64,000 bases of DNA from Siphonodentalium dalli (lineage: Eukaryota > Mollusca > Scaphopoda > Gadilida > Siphonodentaliidae): the NCBI GenBank assembly GCA_032622095.1, contig CP136064.1, positions 3,530,280 to 3,594,279 of the forward strand. Direction: 5' to 3'. Each line of letters begins with the position of its first letter. Position 1 is the first letter of the stretch. The notes beneath the pieces were generated by a model. It was not told the origin of the DNA and did not search any database. It saw nothing but the letters and a program-made list of their open reading frames with translations. The position numbers and the translations under genes were made by a program. Shown in pieces: positions 9,985 through 20,932 of this stretch.

Positions 9985-11665
9985 TCCACCAATATATTAT
10001 TGGTTATGAACAAATGTCCGATAGTACACAAGATAGTATAGTTATTGTTATATGTTACCCGAATCTAGGATAAACTGCCTTTCCCCAGTGATTGTAATGA
10101 TAGGGTTAATTGTATAGATAAGCACATCGAGATGTAAATGATATAGTATAAGAGCACACAAGCATAATTAACAAGATCATATTCTTAATTGGTTATGACT
10201 GGTAGCAACCATTGTATAAGTGAGAGAGGATCAAACCAGTATCATTCTATAGTAAACAATAGTATGATACACGTCATTGGCAAGGGTATCGTGGTATCTC
10301 AGACCTTATTTGGATGCATGATACACCATGCGTTGGAATAACTACTCGTGTCGAGAAATACAGAGACACTCCCGCTTAGACCACCGATCCACCAACTCCT
10401 CTGTTCATCTACATTTTCTGTACTTATCGACAGAGACTTATACTTAAGAATATAACAGTTATCGAATCTTCTGGACTCTTTATTGTTCCCGTACGCGGCC
10501 ACTCTACCTTCACCAATGTACACTACGGGACACAAACACTCATGGCCAACAAAATGACAAAGCGCCTTGACGATTGACATTTCATTATGTTAACGTGTTG
10601 CCAGCTCGCGGCAAATACACTAAACTGTTATTTTCTCGGTTCTCTTATACGACATTATAATTGTTTTGGGCTGGCATGTATCTTTTATTTGTTATTTGTT
10701 CTAAGTTATACGGAAATAGAGGTCTGCAATTGACTGACAGAAGCCAATATACGGCGGCTGAACACTGAATGATTTACAAACAATCTCGAGAGTCATTATG
10801 AAATAATTTCCGATAAGGTTTCATTAACCACCGATTATGGAGACTAATTAATCATAATGCCTTCAAGGTTTCATGAAATCACCACCTCAGAATTCATATG
10901 AAGACATATGCCAACACTGAGACATCCGCGAAGTTACATCCTGCAAAAGTCTAACTGGTACGGAAATTGCTTTTATCTTTTTAATCACATTTCTATAAAT
11001 AAATAATCGAAGCGCATCTAAACTAATTAATTGTATATAATGAGCTATTTTGATCCTATATCGATAGTGCCATTAAGTTTTAGAGGTCCGTATTGAATAT
11101 CCTGGGTCTTTGTGTCGACGATCTTCAATGTGAACCGATTATTCCGTTGTCCAGTGCATGGTAAATGTAAAGATGCCCGTGTACGGGAACAATGGAGTGT
11201 CCAGAGGTTTTATACTTTTATGTTTCAATAACGTGTACTTCCCGTAAGCACAATAGGTAGAAAACCACAGGTGTTGGTGAATGGTGGGAGTGAATCTATA
11301 TCGCGTATACTACGAGTAGTTATTCCAAGAGTAAGGGTATCATGTAGTCAGATAAGGTTTGATATATCAAGATACCCGTGTATATGGCGTGTATCATATT
11401 TGTGTTTACTATAGGATGATAAAGAATTGACCATCCCGCGACTATACAATGGTTAGTACCAGTCATAACCAATTAAGAATATGATCTGGTTAATTATGCT
11501 TGCATGTTATATACATTATTTATATCAACCACGCATATGTGCTTACTCAAATACATTTAACCCCAGCAGTTACAATCACTGGGGAAAGGAAGTGTATCCT
11601 AGATCCGGGAACACATCAAACTAAAACTATACTATCTTATTTACTATCGGAAACCGATGACCATA
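9985..11665. repeat. Large inverted duplication (arms 9985-10600 and 11085-11665)
   Basis: The arms are diverged reverse complements. Landmarks are CCAGTCATAACCAATTAAGA with ATATGATCT, TTACAATCACTGGGGAAAGG, CGAGTAGTTATTCCA, GTACGGGAACAAT and AGAGTCCAG/GTGTCCAG. About 480 bases separate the arms. The left arm contains the candidate exon 10305-10580, and the right arm its degraded counterpart. It could be an inverted gene-fragment duplication or a transposon with long terminal inverted repeats; no clean termini were found. Confidence 0.7.
10305..10580 (-). CDS. Candidate exon, unknown protein
   Basis: A frame of 92 codons begins at ATG 10580 and runs to an AATAAG/GTCTGA donor at 10305. It contains HECLCPVVYIGEGRVAAYG, NNKESRRF and SWWIGGLSGSVSVF. 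I do not recognise a family. The inverted copy at about 11095-11355 keeps related strings (CPVHGK, ARVREQ, RF) and the ATAAG/GT boundary, but its frame is interrupted, so only this copy could be coding. Conservation of the boundary between copies is modest support for a real exon. It could instead be a chance frame inside a duplicated non-coding segment. Confidence 0.3.
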
Positions 11666-11707
11666 AATGCATATGTACTTTTCCGTGTAGATATGATGTA
11701 GGGTTAA

Positions 11708-12086
11708 CCCTTTACCCAACAGAAGGGCCCTGTGCCAATGCATTCTCTTATATATGCGAGTCGACCATAGGTCGCCTCGCATATATAAGAGAATGCATTG
11801 GCTTAACACTTTAAAAATTATAAAATTGTTAAAGAATGTAAGAAAAAATGGTATTAAGTTTTTTTTAGGCCAATGCATTCTCTTATATATGCGAGGCGAC
11901 CTATGGTCGACTCGCATATATAAGAGAATGCATTGGCACAGGGCATAACTGTAACTATCACAATGTGGTCAATGAGCCGGTTCCAATGATATCCATATTT
12001 GTATGGTTCTATTGAGACAGACCGAAGATATTTTAGGCTGTCGAAGCTTTATTTGGCCGGTTTTGGCCGGTTTATTGGGTAAAGGG
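11708..12086. mobile_element. Family A MITE, complete, TTAA flanks
   Basis: TTAA at 11704-11707 and 12087-12090. Left end CCCTTTACCCAACAGAAGGG, right end TTATTGGGTAAAGGG. Palindromes at about 11736-11804 and 11868-11936 are separated by the AT-rich spacer. Orientation is opposite to the copy at 6308-6753, with the long unique arm on the right. Confidence 0.85.
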
Positions 12087-12090
12087 TTAA

Positions 12091-13190
12091 AGAATTGCCG
12101 TGCCATTAGCGCTTCATAATATCGTAACTATAGTACTGCATTTAAATCCGTTATTGTTGTTGTTTCTCGTGAATTGATAGCTTTTTCTTAAAGGCACGGA
12201 TGGCCTTCGTTATAGGTTATAATTTATAAATAACAGTCTCCAAATTATGATAAATTCCTAAAAGAATATAATAATAGCATAATGTAATGATATTATGAAT
12301 GCGATATTTCCACAAATCACACTTCGTTTGTTTATATTCAAAACGTAAAGAGTGATCGATAAGCAAAACACCCAACACCGTGGCGACGTTTTTAGGAGAG
12401 TGATTCACCGTGACCCATTCAACACCGAAATCTGGAAAGTCGGTTAGCGTGCGCTATGTGCAGACTCTAGTGCACAAATATACATACACATGGTTGAGTT
12501 ATAATAATGCAAAATGTGTTTACGGATGGAATCAGGTGGTGGCTCTGGTATGCATCGACATGCGAAACCTGTAATATGCAGTAATATCTGCATACATCCT
12601 TCCCCTATCATTCAGGTCTGTCACCATACCAAACCACTTCCAAATTCGACAACTTATACATGTATTGCAAAAACTTTGTACGGAGTGAATTTCATAAACA
12701 GGGCCCATGGATAACTCTGGTAGGCATTGGTGCTCACAACCCGTTATAATAATTATGCATATTCGTTCCCCATTTCTGGTCCGTCACCATGCCATAGAGC
12801 ATCAAAATGTGACAACCGACTCTTGAGTTATAATGCAAAATGTTTGTACGGACGTACGCACGGCTCGAGACGTCAACTATATGCCCGCCGACTAATATCG
12901 GGGGGGGGGGTATAATAACCATATATCTATGTGGAAACCTAACCAAAACAATTCCCCTCCTCACCTCACCCCGGTGGATAAGACTAAAGAGTTCTTTGGT
13001 CATGCACAAGTAATTGTAGAACCCCTGACCTGTTTACCACTATTTGCACTGGCCAGTGTTCTCTGTCAGACAAAACACGCTCGATATATTAAGGCTATAA
13101 TGCAGTCTAGGGCAATTTGTGACATACAGTGTACATACACAATGTTTTATTATTGTTGTTAGATACTGGAAACACCAGGAAACACCTGGA
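12091..13190. other. No supported gene; about 230-bp diverged direct duplication
   Basis: 12490-12700 and 12715-12870 share GAGTTATAATGCAAAATG-type, CTCTGGTA(T/G)GCAT, TCTGTCACCAT and TTTGTACGGA blocks. A run of 10 G at 12901-12910 follows. Several short frames overlap here on both strands, but none shows a domain. Confidence 0.45.
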
Positions 13191-13364
13191 AATACAGTTT
13201 ATTTTTCGTTTTTTTCTGACCTGTGCCTTACCGATTAAGCATGTTATTGCTTGAGTCTTAATTTTACACAGTTTGCACCAGAAAAGGATAGTGGAATGGG
13301 ATTGAAAGGCAGTTAACACAGTTATTGAAGAACGGCTAAAAAACTCTGAAATTTTGATAAAAAC

Positions 13365-14000
13365 ACGAGAAAGGAGGTGGGTCCCCAACATTTGGATGAA
13401 TAAATTTGCACAAATGGGGTGGTGGGTTCCTCGGGGTCGGAAAAAAACCTTTTGGGCCATATATGTGCATTTTCCCCCAGAAACCCCCCCCCACCCCACC
13501 ACTGCCGGGGTGGGTGGGTGGTCAAAGCCACCAACAAGCAATTTTTTCCGCAACTAAAAAAATTTCCTGCTTGTTTTTTAGTGTTTTGGCAATGAGTTGG
13601 GCTTCAAAACCACTTTGAATGAGAGAAATAATGTAATTCTAACTGTAAACTGACTGCAGGCAGTTATCGTATTGTATTTTGTTGCAAATTTTGAAATCCA
13701 AGATGGCAGCCATGTTTTTTTTTGCCGAATGACCTCAAAATGACTCATTCCTATTTACATGTCCATGTTAACATCCATGATAAATAGTATGCACAGAAAT
13801 TCATATACAGCTGTTTACAGTGAATTTCCCCCCGCAAATCTCTGTTTTAGTGTTAAAAGGGGGGGTGGGTGTCAAAAAATGGTCGGAAAAAACTGACGAA
13901 AACGGAAAAAAAAATTGGCGGTGGGGGTGGGTGGGTACAAAAAATGATCGAAAGGGAAAAAATGCCATACGTGCCTGAAATTTTTTTCCGACCCCTCCCC
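13365..14000. repeat. GC-skewed region with inverted GGGGTCGGAAAAA ends
   Basis: GGGGTCGGAAAAAAA at 13432 and TTTTTTTCCGACCCCT at about 13981 face each other, with further G/C runs (CCCCCCCCACCCCACC, GGTGGGGGTGGGTGGG) inside. It may be an old MITE. Frames in this stretch are low-complexity products of the G/C runs. Confidence 0.35.
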
Positions 14001-14251
14001 TGATTTGTGGAGAGAAGAATCAAAATATTAAAGAACAAAGAAACAGGCACCATTCATCAGCGCCGGAAAAATGATGCATGACACAAACAAATGATGACAC
14101 AAACAAAATTCTTCTGAGACGTTATCTTCTTGGCTCTTCATTTCCACACTGTGCTTATTAAAAAACCTCATTAATGTCATTGACACTCATTCTGTTGATA
14201 TATAAACGCAAGCATAAGTCTCCACACAATTATACCCCAAAAAAATGATAC

Positions 14252-14477
14252 CGTTATACATGCCGATTGTGGACGGTGAGTGTTCACGAATTAGTCGTGA
14301 GATGGCGTCAATTGACAGGTGACAAATCTGATAGATTGGATCAATCACATCATCGACAGCGTGTGTCGTTGGCGCTAAAGCAAAGATACCTTTGCGCTCA
14401 GCCACTACCGAATAAACTACCTGGTTTATAAAATAGTCTCGCTTGGTGAATAGCACCCCTGTGAGTTTTATGTACAT
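14252..14477 (-). CDS. Candidate exon, unknown protein
   Basis: An open frame contains FTKRDYFINQVVYSVVAER, FALAPTTHAVDDVIDPIYQ and ICHLSIDAISRLIREHSPST, with balanced composition unlike the surrounding repeats. It can start at the ATG at 14477 or, as an internal exon, after CTCACAG at 14459. It has a possible donor AACG/GTATCA (exon end 14252) in phase 1. The next exon-like feature on this strand (7201) also enters in phase 1, so the two could be spliced together; that is inference only. I recognise no domain. Confidence 0.3.
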
Positions 14478-14757
14478 AATTGTTAGTGCACTCAAAATTA
14501 TCAAAAGTGAACGATTCAAGTGGTTCGATCAAACATATGATATCCAGTAAAAATTATGGAGAAAGAGGGGATGGGACCCCACTCTGTTGGAGGAAAAAAA
14601 AATAGATTTGCATGTAGACCCATCTTATATGTTTAACAAAATATAGCTAGTTGTTTAACTCATTATGTGAAGATTTCCTAAGGGAACTATCCGTCAATGT
14701 GTAATTAGAAAATAAATAGAAAACACCTATAGATTGTGTATGAATACCGAACGATGT

Positions 14758-14843
14758 CATGAGTGTCTGAAAGATATATCGAATTTTCACGAGCGGATGC
14801 AACACCGCCAGTGAACATTCGATATATCTTTCCAGACACACAT
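14758..14843. mobile_element. Fold-back repeat with ATATCGAA arms
   Basis: CATGAGTGTCTGAAAGATAT onward to GAGCGG pairs with CCGCCAGTGAACATTCGATA onward to CACATG. The ATATCGAATTTTCAC(T/G) core recurs at 16735, and a GAATTTCCACTCGTGGCT relative is in the hairpin at 39294-39446, so this is a dispersed hairpin family. Confidence 0.55.
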
Positions 14844-15904
14844 GAGGTGTTTCAGATATTCAAACAAAAAGCTTAGATACATTTGAAGACAAATGTTATA
14901 ACCGCGCGTTATAGTAAATTGTCTGACAACTTATCGGTTATAACCCATAAGCTTATTCGAAACAAGAGTTAGTTCTTGTGATTTAATCCGTCATTTCACA
15001 GGGAATCCACCATAAGTAGAAGGCAGAAGTAAAACAAGCGAAAAACTTTCCAAAGAAAATCACACGCGCGTAAAGTTGAAACAGACGCTCTTGACAATCA
15101 AGTGTGGTCAGCGATTCGGCGTTTTTGATTGGCTAGCTGGTACTTATCACGCACTGTGCAGCTGGGGCCCGTGCACATGGGGTTTATATATTGTAGAGTA
15201 ACGCACCCTATCCCTTATCGTATTCAAGGGACGTGATGGTACATATCAAATATATCTATCTAACTTATCGATGGGAAGACAGGGAATATAATTGAACTAT
15301 AGTGACCCCAACCAAATTCCAAAGGTCATGACTTGGAGAGGCCATGACCTGTGAGGAATGCGAACATTAACACAAAGAGAAAGTCTGATGCAACAGACAT
15401 CAGGTCAAACCACGGTCATACGTCGGTCACATAGACAAGATATATCGCTAATGACCCACACAGTCATTAGCGTATATATAAAACCAGTCTGAGTAAACTC
15501 ATACCTAAATATTCATTACAACATTGAATATAAGGTCTGACCGATAACATCGCTATCTCATTTCCAAGTCCTCGGGATTCCGTAATCTGATTGATTGCGT
15601 AAATTATTTTCCGTCCAATGAAACCGTATGGGTTAATAAACAAGTGTTAGTGGGCGGAGACTCCCATAATGTCACCTCTAAATATAGTAACAGAGCGGAA
15701 TTTCTCCGATCGAAAGCGATGCTTGCAAATACAACAGAGACAACAATGGCTTCGAAATTATATATTCGGATTAATTTGAAGGATGTGCTAGACCTGATAG
15801 ATAGGCCTGCGCATGGTACCAACTTGGCCTCCCATAAATATAAATAGAACTCACTCATGTCCGTGTATTTGATTTACTTTCATGATTGTACCATGGTTTG
15901 CAAA
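14844..15904. other. No supported gene
   Basis: Frames overlap on opposite strands at 15604-15858 (84 and 67 codons) without recognisable domains. A TATA-like GGGTTTATATATTG lies at about 15180. Nothing else was found. Confidence 0.35.
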
Positions 15905-16095
15905 TCAAATTATTTGTCGTAAAAAAGTCATCTGAAAGTTAACACCGAGGAAATGACTTAATTTGATGCTTTTAAATAGTTCTAAAGCATCATTTTTGAT
16001 GACGACCTTATTTTTTGCTCTCGGATGCAGCTTTCCGGTTGATGCAGCGAGTTCATCTCCCGAAAAAGAATAGTCGCACACACGACAAATATTAT
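15905..16095 (-). CDS. Candidate terminal exon with CxxC motif
   Basis: After a plausible acceptor (ACTTACAGCAG before 16095), the frame reads NICRVCDYSFSGDELAAS, then TGKLHPRAKNKVVIKNDALE and LFKSIKLSHFLGVNFQ, ending at a stop at 15905. The N-terminal CxxC with K/H-rich spacing recalls zinc-binding domains of transposase-derived or zinc-finger proteins in invertebrates, but the second ligand pair is not evident. It may be a fragment. No partner exon was identified. Confidence 0.28.
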
Positions 16096-16839
16096 CTGCT
16101 GTAAGTTTATGTCGCGACACAGGGCATTGCTATTGCGAAGCACAACAAATAACACGTGGGGACACCTGTCAATCATCGATGTATTTTTTTTAATCCGTGA
16201 CGTCATTTTGGGGAAGCTCTTCGCTGAATAGAAATGGTTTTGGCCACATAAGCTCCAGACTCTATATTTCAAATATAGAGTCGACGTTCACCCAGACTGA
16301 TATAAACCCTACATTAATCTACTCTTTAATTAGTTTTGGCTCTTCAGACATAATTGGCAGATGCCAACATGGGATCTCTAATTAATAATCGGCGTTGCTG
16401 TCTTTTCCATCCATCTACGATTTGACTCATCACATTGCTGCTATTATTATATGATGTTAGATGTGAATAAAATTTACACAGATAACTGTCTTATTCCTTC
16501 ACAATATTTCGACTGTGGTGACACGAAGACTTGTTTTTTTTCTCGATTCCCTGTTTCATTTCTATGCACTTATGATTCGTATGAAGTATTCTTCAAATTG
16601 CTGTACTGTTAAAAGTAAGAATGCCGTATATAGCTTGGCAACTTTGAGCTTTACTAAGGTGCAGATAATAAAAAGAATACCTATACTGTTTTTTGTTTGA
16701 GTACCTGACACATCTCATTCATCATGTCTGTAAATAAATATCGAATTTTCACTCGCGGCTTTCTTTCCCGACACTCCTGAGATATTTCGGTATAATATAA
16801 TAATAATAAAAAATGTAGGTATTCTCTATATATCATATC

Positions 16840-17040
16840 ATGTCTGGCTTCCTAAACGAGGACGGTGATCAATACTTTTTTACTTGTCCTTTTTATCAAA
16901 CAGAAAGGGCCAACCTCGAAGAAAAAATAGTGCGAATTGGACTATATCAAATACATGTTGCCGATCTACTTTGTGGATCAGTCTCACTTTCCAAAGAAGG
17001 AAATGACCAATTGTTCGCAGCTGTCCAAAATATATTATAA
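16840..17040 (+). CDS. LINE ORF2 C-terminal fragment
   Basis: 66 codons: GFLNEDGDQYFFTCPFYQTE then RANLEEKIV and LLCGSVSLSKEGNDQLFAAV. The pattern of a degenerate C/HxxxC knuckle (QYFFTCPFY), a following R..L and a hydrophobic ADLLCG...VQ tail is the usual C-terminus of non-LTR retrotransposon reverse-transcriptase proteins. No RT domain lies upstream, so this is a 5'-truncated or eroded copy. The clade was not determined. Confidence 0.55.
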   Translation: MSGFLNEDGDQYFFTCPFYQTERANLEEKIVRIGLYQIHVADLLCGSVSLSKEGNDQLFAAVQNIL

Positions 17041-17412
17041 ACTCACTGCGATTTGGCGATGAACAGATGCATTACACTTAGTGAACATTACCAGTCGTAT
17101 ATTAACGTAAATCGAGAACAACATGCACTAAACATAAACATATAATATAAAACAACCTTCCCTTACCCCATACAAATCTTGAACATTCCATATTGTATTT
17201 GTGTGTTTTGTCAGAATGTTTGTTTTGTGTTCAACATTTATGCATTTAAATTTTTCTTCTGTGCAACACCATCTTTTCCCGGGGAGCGTAGCTCCACCTA
17301 AGTTGCTATAACTTGTGCTCCAATCCCCATTCGTTCACCCTACATTAGTTTGTTATAAATAAGTTTTGTTTGAAATGTTTATATGGGATGCTCAATAAAA
17401 TATGAAACATAC
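17041..17412. other. Intron-like sequence downstream of the EGF exon
   Basis: AT-rich sequence with no frame or repeat. It follows the EGF exon's donor (GTATGT at 17412-17407, minus strand), so it is taken as the next intron. The gene's further exons were not found in the window. Confidence 0.4.
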
Positions 17413-17517
17413 TTTTGTCACACCTGCCCCCTGTCCATCCATAGTAACAACAGCACTGTATTATTCCGTCTCCGTTCTCTGTGCAGAGGCCGTGATCACA
17501 AGAATCATGTCTGCACC
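17413..17517 (-). CDS. EGF-like domain exon of an EB/EGF multidomain protein
   Basis: A 105-base exon encodes one EGF-like module: GCRHDSCDHGLC, TENGDGIIQCCC, YYGWTGGRCDK. The six cysteines follow C-x4-C-x4-C-x9-C-x-C-x8-C (one extra Cys inside the CCC), with the GWTG motif before the last. The acceptor is TTTTGATACCACCAG, preceded by a C/T-rich tract. The donor is AAAA/GTATGT. Both introns are phase 1, the classic symmetrical arrangement for EGF modules in extracellular proteins. The upstream exon on the same strand is the EB-like module at 19445-19573. The family is probably a MEGF/scavenger-receptor-like protein with alternating EB and EGF modules, common in molluscs (inference). Partial copies of this exon's start are amplified at 17518-18776. 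Confidence 0.75.
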
Positions 17518-18776
17518 CTGGTGGTATCAAAAGGAGAACAGATGGTTAATACTGTGGACCCCCCCCCCCCCCCACCACACGACGCAGAGGCCGTGGTCAC
17601 ACGAATCATGCCTGCACCCTGATGGTATTAATAGAAGAACATGTGGTTAATACTGTCACCCCCCCCCCACGACGCAAAGGGAGTGGCCAAACGAATCATG
17701 TCTGCACCCTGATGATATCAATAGGATAACATGTGGTTACTAATGTCGACCCCCCCCGCGACGCAGAAGGCGTGGTCACACGAATCGTGTCTGCAACCTG
17801 GTGGTATCAATATGAGAACATATGTTAATACTGTCGAGCCCCACCCACCCCACGACGCAGAGGGCGTGGTCACACGAATCATGTCTGCACCCTGATGGTA
17901 TTAATATAAGAACATGTGGTTAATACTGTCGAGCCCCTCCCCACCCGACAACGCAGAGGCCGTCGTCACACGAATCATGTCTGCACCCTGGTGACATCAA
18001 TATGATAACATATGGTTACTAATGTCGACCCCCCGCGACGCAGAAGGCGTGATCACACGAATCGTGTCTGCAACCTGGTGGTATCAATATGAGAACATAG
18101 GTTAATACTGTCGAGCCCCACCCACCCCACGACGCAGAGGGCGTGGTCACATGAATCATGTCTGCACCCTGATGGTATTAATAGGATAACATGTGGTTAC
18201 TAATGTCGACCCCCCCCGCGACGCAGAAGGCGTGGTCACACGAATCGTGTCTGCAACCTGGTGGTATCAATATGAGAACATAGGTTAATACTGTCGAGCC
18301 CCACCCACCCCACGACGCAGAGGGCGTGGTCACACGAATCATGTCTGCACCCTGATGGTATTAATATAAGAACATGTGGTTAATACTGTCGACCCCCCAC
18401 GACGCAGAGGGCGTGGCCACACGAATCATGTCTACACCCTGGTGACATCAATAGGATAACATATGGTTAATAATGTCGAGCCACCCCACGACACAGAGGC
18501 CGTGGTCACACGAATCATGTCTGCACCCTGATGGTATCAATAGGAGAATATAATTATGGTTAATACTGTCGAGCCCCACCCCCACGACACAAAGGCCATG
18601 GTCACACGAATCATGTCTGCACCCTGATGGTATCAATAGGATAACATATGGTTAATACTGTCGAGCCCAACCCCCACGATTCAGAGGCCGTGGTCACACG
18701 AATCATGTTTGCACCCTGATGGTATCAATAGGATAACATATGGTTAATACTGTCGAGCCCCCTGCCCCCACACCGG
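17518..18776 (-). repeat. About 90-bp minisatellite made of splice acceptor plus the first half of the EGF exon
   Basis: About 13 units of 86-95 bp. Read on the minus strand each has GTATTAACCATATG, then TATTGATACCATCAG, then 35 bases matching the start of the EGF exon (GGTGCAGACATGATTCGTGT to GGCCTCTGC), then a G/C-rich linker (GTCGTGGGG...GGGGCTCGACA). Each unit could encode GCRHDSCDHGLC, Cys1 to Cys3 of the module, and stops soon after. The true exon at 17413-17517 is the terminal, complete member. Variation in the linker (runs of C of 5 to 15) suggests slippage. Confidence 0.85.
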
Positions 18777-19444
18777 AACATTGTAAAAGTATAGATGTCC
18801 CGCCGGCACATAGCGGTACCCACCGGCACATTGTAAATCTATAGCGGGACCCACCAAATCATTGTAAATCTATAGCGGGACCCACCAAATCATTGTAAAT
18901 CTATAGCGGGACCCACCAAATCATTGTAAATCTATAGCGGGACCCATCGGATCATTGTAAATTTATAGAGGTACCCACCTGCACATTGTAAATCTATAGA
19001 GGTACCCACCGGCACATTGTAAATATATAGAGGTACCCACCGGCACATTGTAAATCTATATCGGTACCAACAGGATCATTGTAAATCTATAGCGGTACAA
19101 ACAGGATCATTTTAAATCTATAGCGGTACCCATCGGATAATTGTAAATTTATAGAGGTACCGATCTGATCATTGTGTATATATATAGCGGACCCACCGGA
19201 TCATTCTAAATCTATAGCGGTACCCACCGGATAATTGTAAATCTATAGCGGACCCACCTGATCATTGTAAATCTATAGCAGACCCACCGGATCATTGTAA
19301 ATCTATAGCGGACCCACCTGATCATTGTAAATCTATAGCAGACCCACCGGATCATTGTACATATATATATATAGCGGACCCACCGGAACATTCTAAATCT
19401 ATAGCGGACCTACCCGATAATTGTAAATCTATAGAGGTACCCAC
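18777..19444 (-). repeat. 31-bp minisatellite made of exon end plus splice donor
   Basis: About 21 units. On the minus strand the unit reads AATGTTCCG/GTGGGTCCGC plus TATAGATTTAC. It matches the junction of the EB exon (CAATGTTCGG/GTGGGTACCT, then CTATAGATTTAC), so each unit spans about 10 exon bases, the donor and about 20 intron bases. Many units keep GTGGGT after G, and some improve it to CAG/GTGGGT. The array abuts the acceptor array at 18776, and together they fill the intron. Confidence 0.85.
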
Positions 19445-19573
19445 CCGAACATTGCACCGGAAGGTGTTTGAATCGGTGGATCTGGCATTTACATACGCCA
19501 TCTTTACAGTGATGGTATCTCAAATCGTCTCGACAGTCCGTGTTTTCTCTGCATTCTCCACCAACAAGGACAG
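19445..19573 (-). CDS. EB-like six-cysteine module exon, same gene as the EGF exon
   Basis: A 129-base exon follows a strong acceptor (TTCTGTTTCTTTGTAG) and ends at TTCGG/GTGGGT. It is phase 1 at both ends. It encodes VLVGGECRENTDC, RDDLRYHHCKDGVCKC and QIHRFKHLPVQC. Cysteines: C-x5-C-x8-C-x4-C-x-C-x11-C, with the ECxxNxDC opening and GVCxC core seen in EB-type modules of extracellular multi-EGF proteins. The strand, phase and domain class match the EGF exon 1.9 kb downstream, so I place both in one minus-strand gene. The upstream exon (higher coordinates) was not recognised. The plus-strand frame 19452-19751 over the same DNA is taken as a shadow. Confidence 0.7.
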
Positions 19574-20885
19574 CTACAAAGAAACAGAACTTCTTGTCAT
19601 GAGAGACAAATTAAAAGTTTATCTCGTGACTGGCATAATTTTCGGTATCCATATTTACAAAGATAAATGTTCTCACAATCGCCTTCAATCGATGCAGCAA
19701 ACGCACAGCAATATATTTATTGATGTTCGCCAACGTGTGCACCTTCGGTAACGAGTTAACGTAGTTGTCCAGTTGTTTTGGTCATTCAAACTGGAACAAT
19801 ACTGCGCCGTCTGAACGGTGTTCAAGGCAATCGTAACGATAAGTTTCCCACGACTGATTTTGCATTGGTTTAACTCGCTTGACACGGCGGTCAAGCTTCA
19901 CTCTGCGCTTGAAGTTCCGCATTGTATACCCCACCCACCCCATGATTGGAAGATGCTTATATAATATAATATTCGTCATTTCATGTCTTATTTGTTATAT
20001 AACTGATAGTCTGCTAACGATATCTATCGCTACACTTCACGTTGGTCCATTAAAGTTTACATCATTTAACATCATGCATTCGTTGTCGATATTCCATAAA
20101 TAAATTATGTTCGTTCGAGCTGCAAGCGAGTTAGAACATAAGTAGTATTGGCATTACTATAGCCCACCCCTGGCTCGGGGTCACAGACTTAAACACCGAT
20201 AGGGGCTCCATACCCAGAGTGACCCAGAGTCGGGTTCGGTTAGAGTGACATGAGTCAGGGGTGTGCCATTGTACCAACAGACAGGCGATCCAAGGGCCAG
20301 AGTGTCAGACACATTTTTGTGGTGGGCCAGAGTGCCAGGCCAAAGTGCCCGTCCAGGTTTTGGGTGGGCCAGAGCGCCCGCCCCAGGTCCCAAACCAGTC
20401 ATCATATTGCGACAGAATAGTAATACAATTTGCGATGACGTTCACCAGATTTCCAGACAAATAACTAATTCCATCTCCTGTATCTCCTGTATCTCCTGTA
20501 TCGAATAAGTGCGTGAGGTTTTGTAGATCATGTCGAAAGTATTGCAGAATTGAAAAAAACTTCTTATATGTCCCATACACTGCATGCCATTAAAGAGTTT
20601 CCAATATGAGTAAATCCTTCTGTTCCGATACACGTATACTTTTCACAGTAGGGCCATGAACAGGATCGATAATACTCCATTGTGGACAAATTATGCACTG
20701 TATTGCACGGGTGTTCGATTATATATGAAATGCGGGTCCCATGAGAAACACCCCAGGATACACTGTTTTAAAAACATAAATTTTATTTGAATTAAGAATC
20801 AACATATTTACAAGTGATGATGAGACCAACATAATTATATTGTTATCAACAAATGGTAATGCAATGAACACATGTATCTTTGGTA
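19574..20885. other. No supported gene
   Basis: Upstream of the EB exon on its strand. A minus frame near 19790-19945 (MRNFKRRVKLDRRVKRVKP) is basic but unrecognised. 20170-20400 is GC-rich with repeated GGGCCAGAG, and 20480-20505 holds three CTCCTGTAT repeats. No exon is claimed. Confidence 0.35.
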
Positions 20886-20932
20886 GCCGGTGTGGGGGGC
20901 GGGGGCTCGACAGTATTAACTATATAGTTATG
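20886..20932 (+). repeat. Inverted piece of the EGF-exon acceptor array at gap edge
   Basis: CCGGTGTGGGGGGCGGGGGC then TCGACAGTATTAACTATATA matches, on the opposite strand, the boundary of the two arrays near 18776. The acceptor array may continue in plus orientation into the gap, pointing to an inverted copy of the locus. Confidence 0.7.

Noticed and set aside
19452-19751. 99-codon plus-strand frame
   Set aside because: It lies opposite the EB-like exon, whose cysteine pattern, phases and splice sites give a much better explanation.
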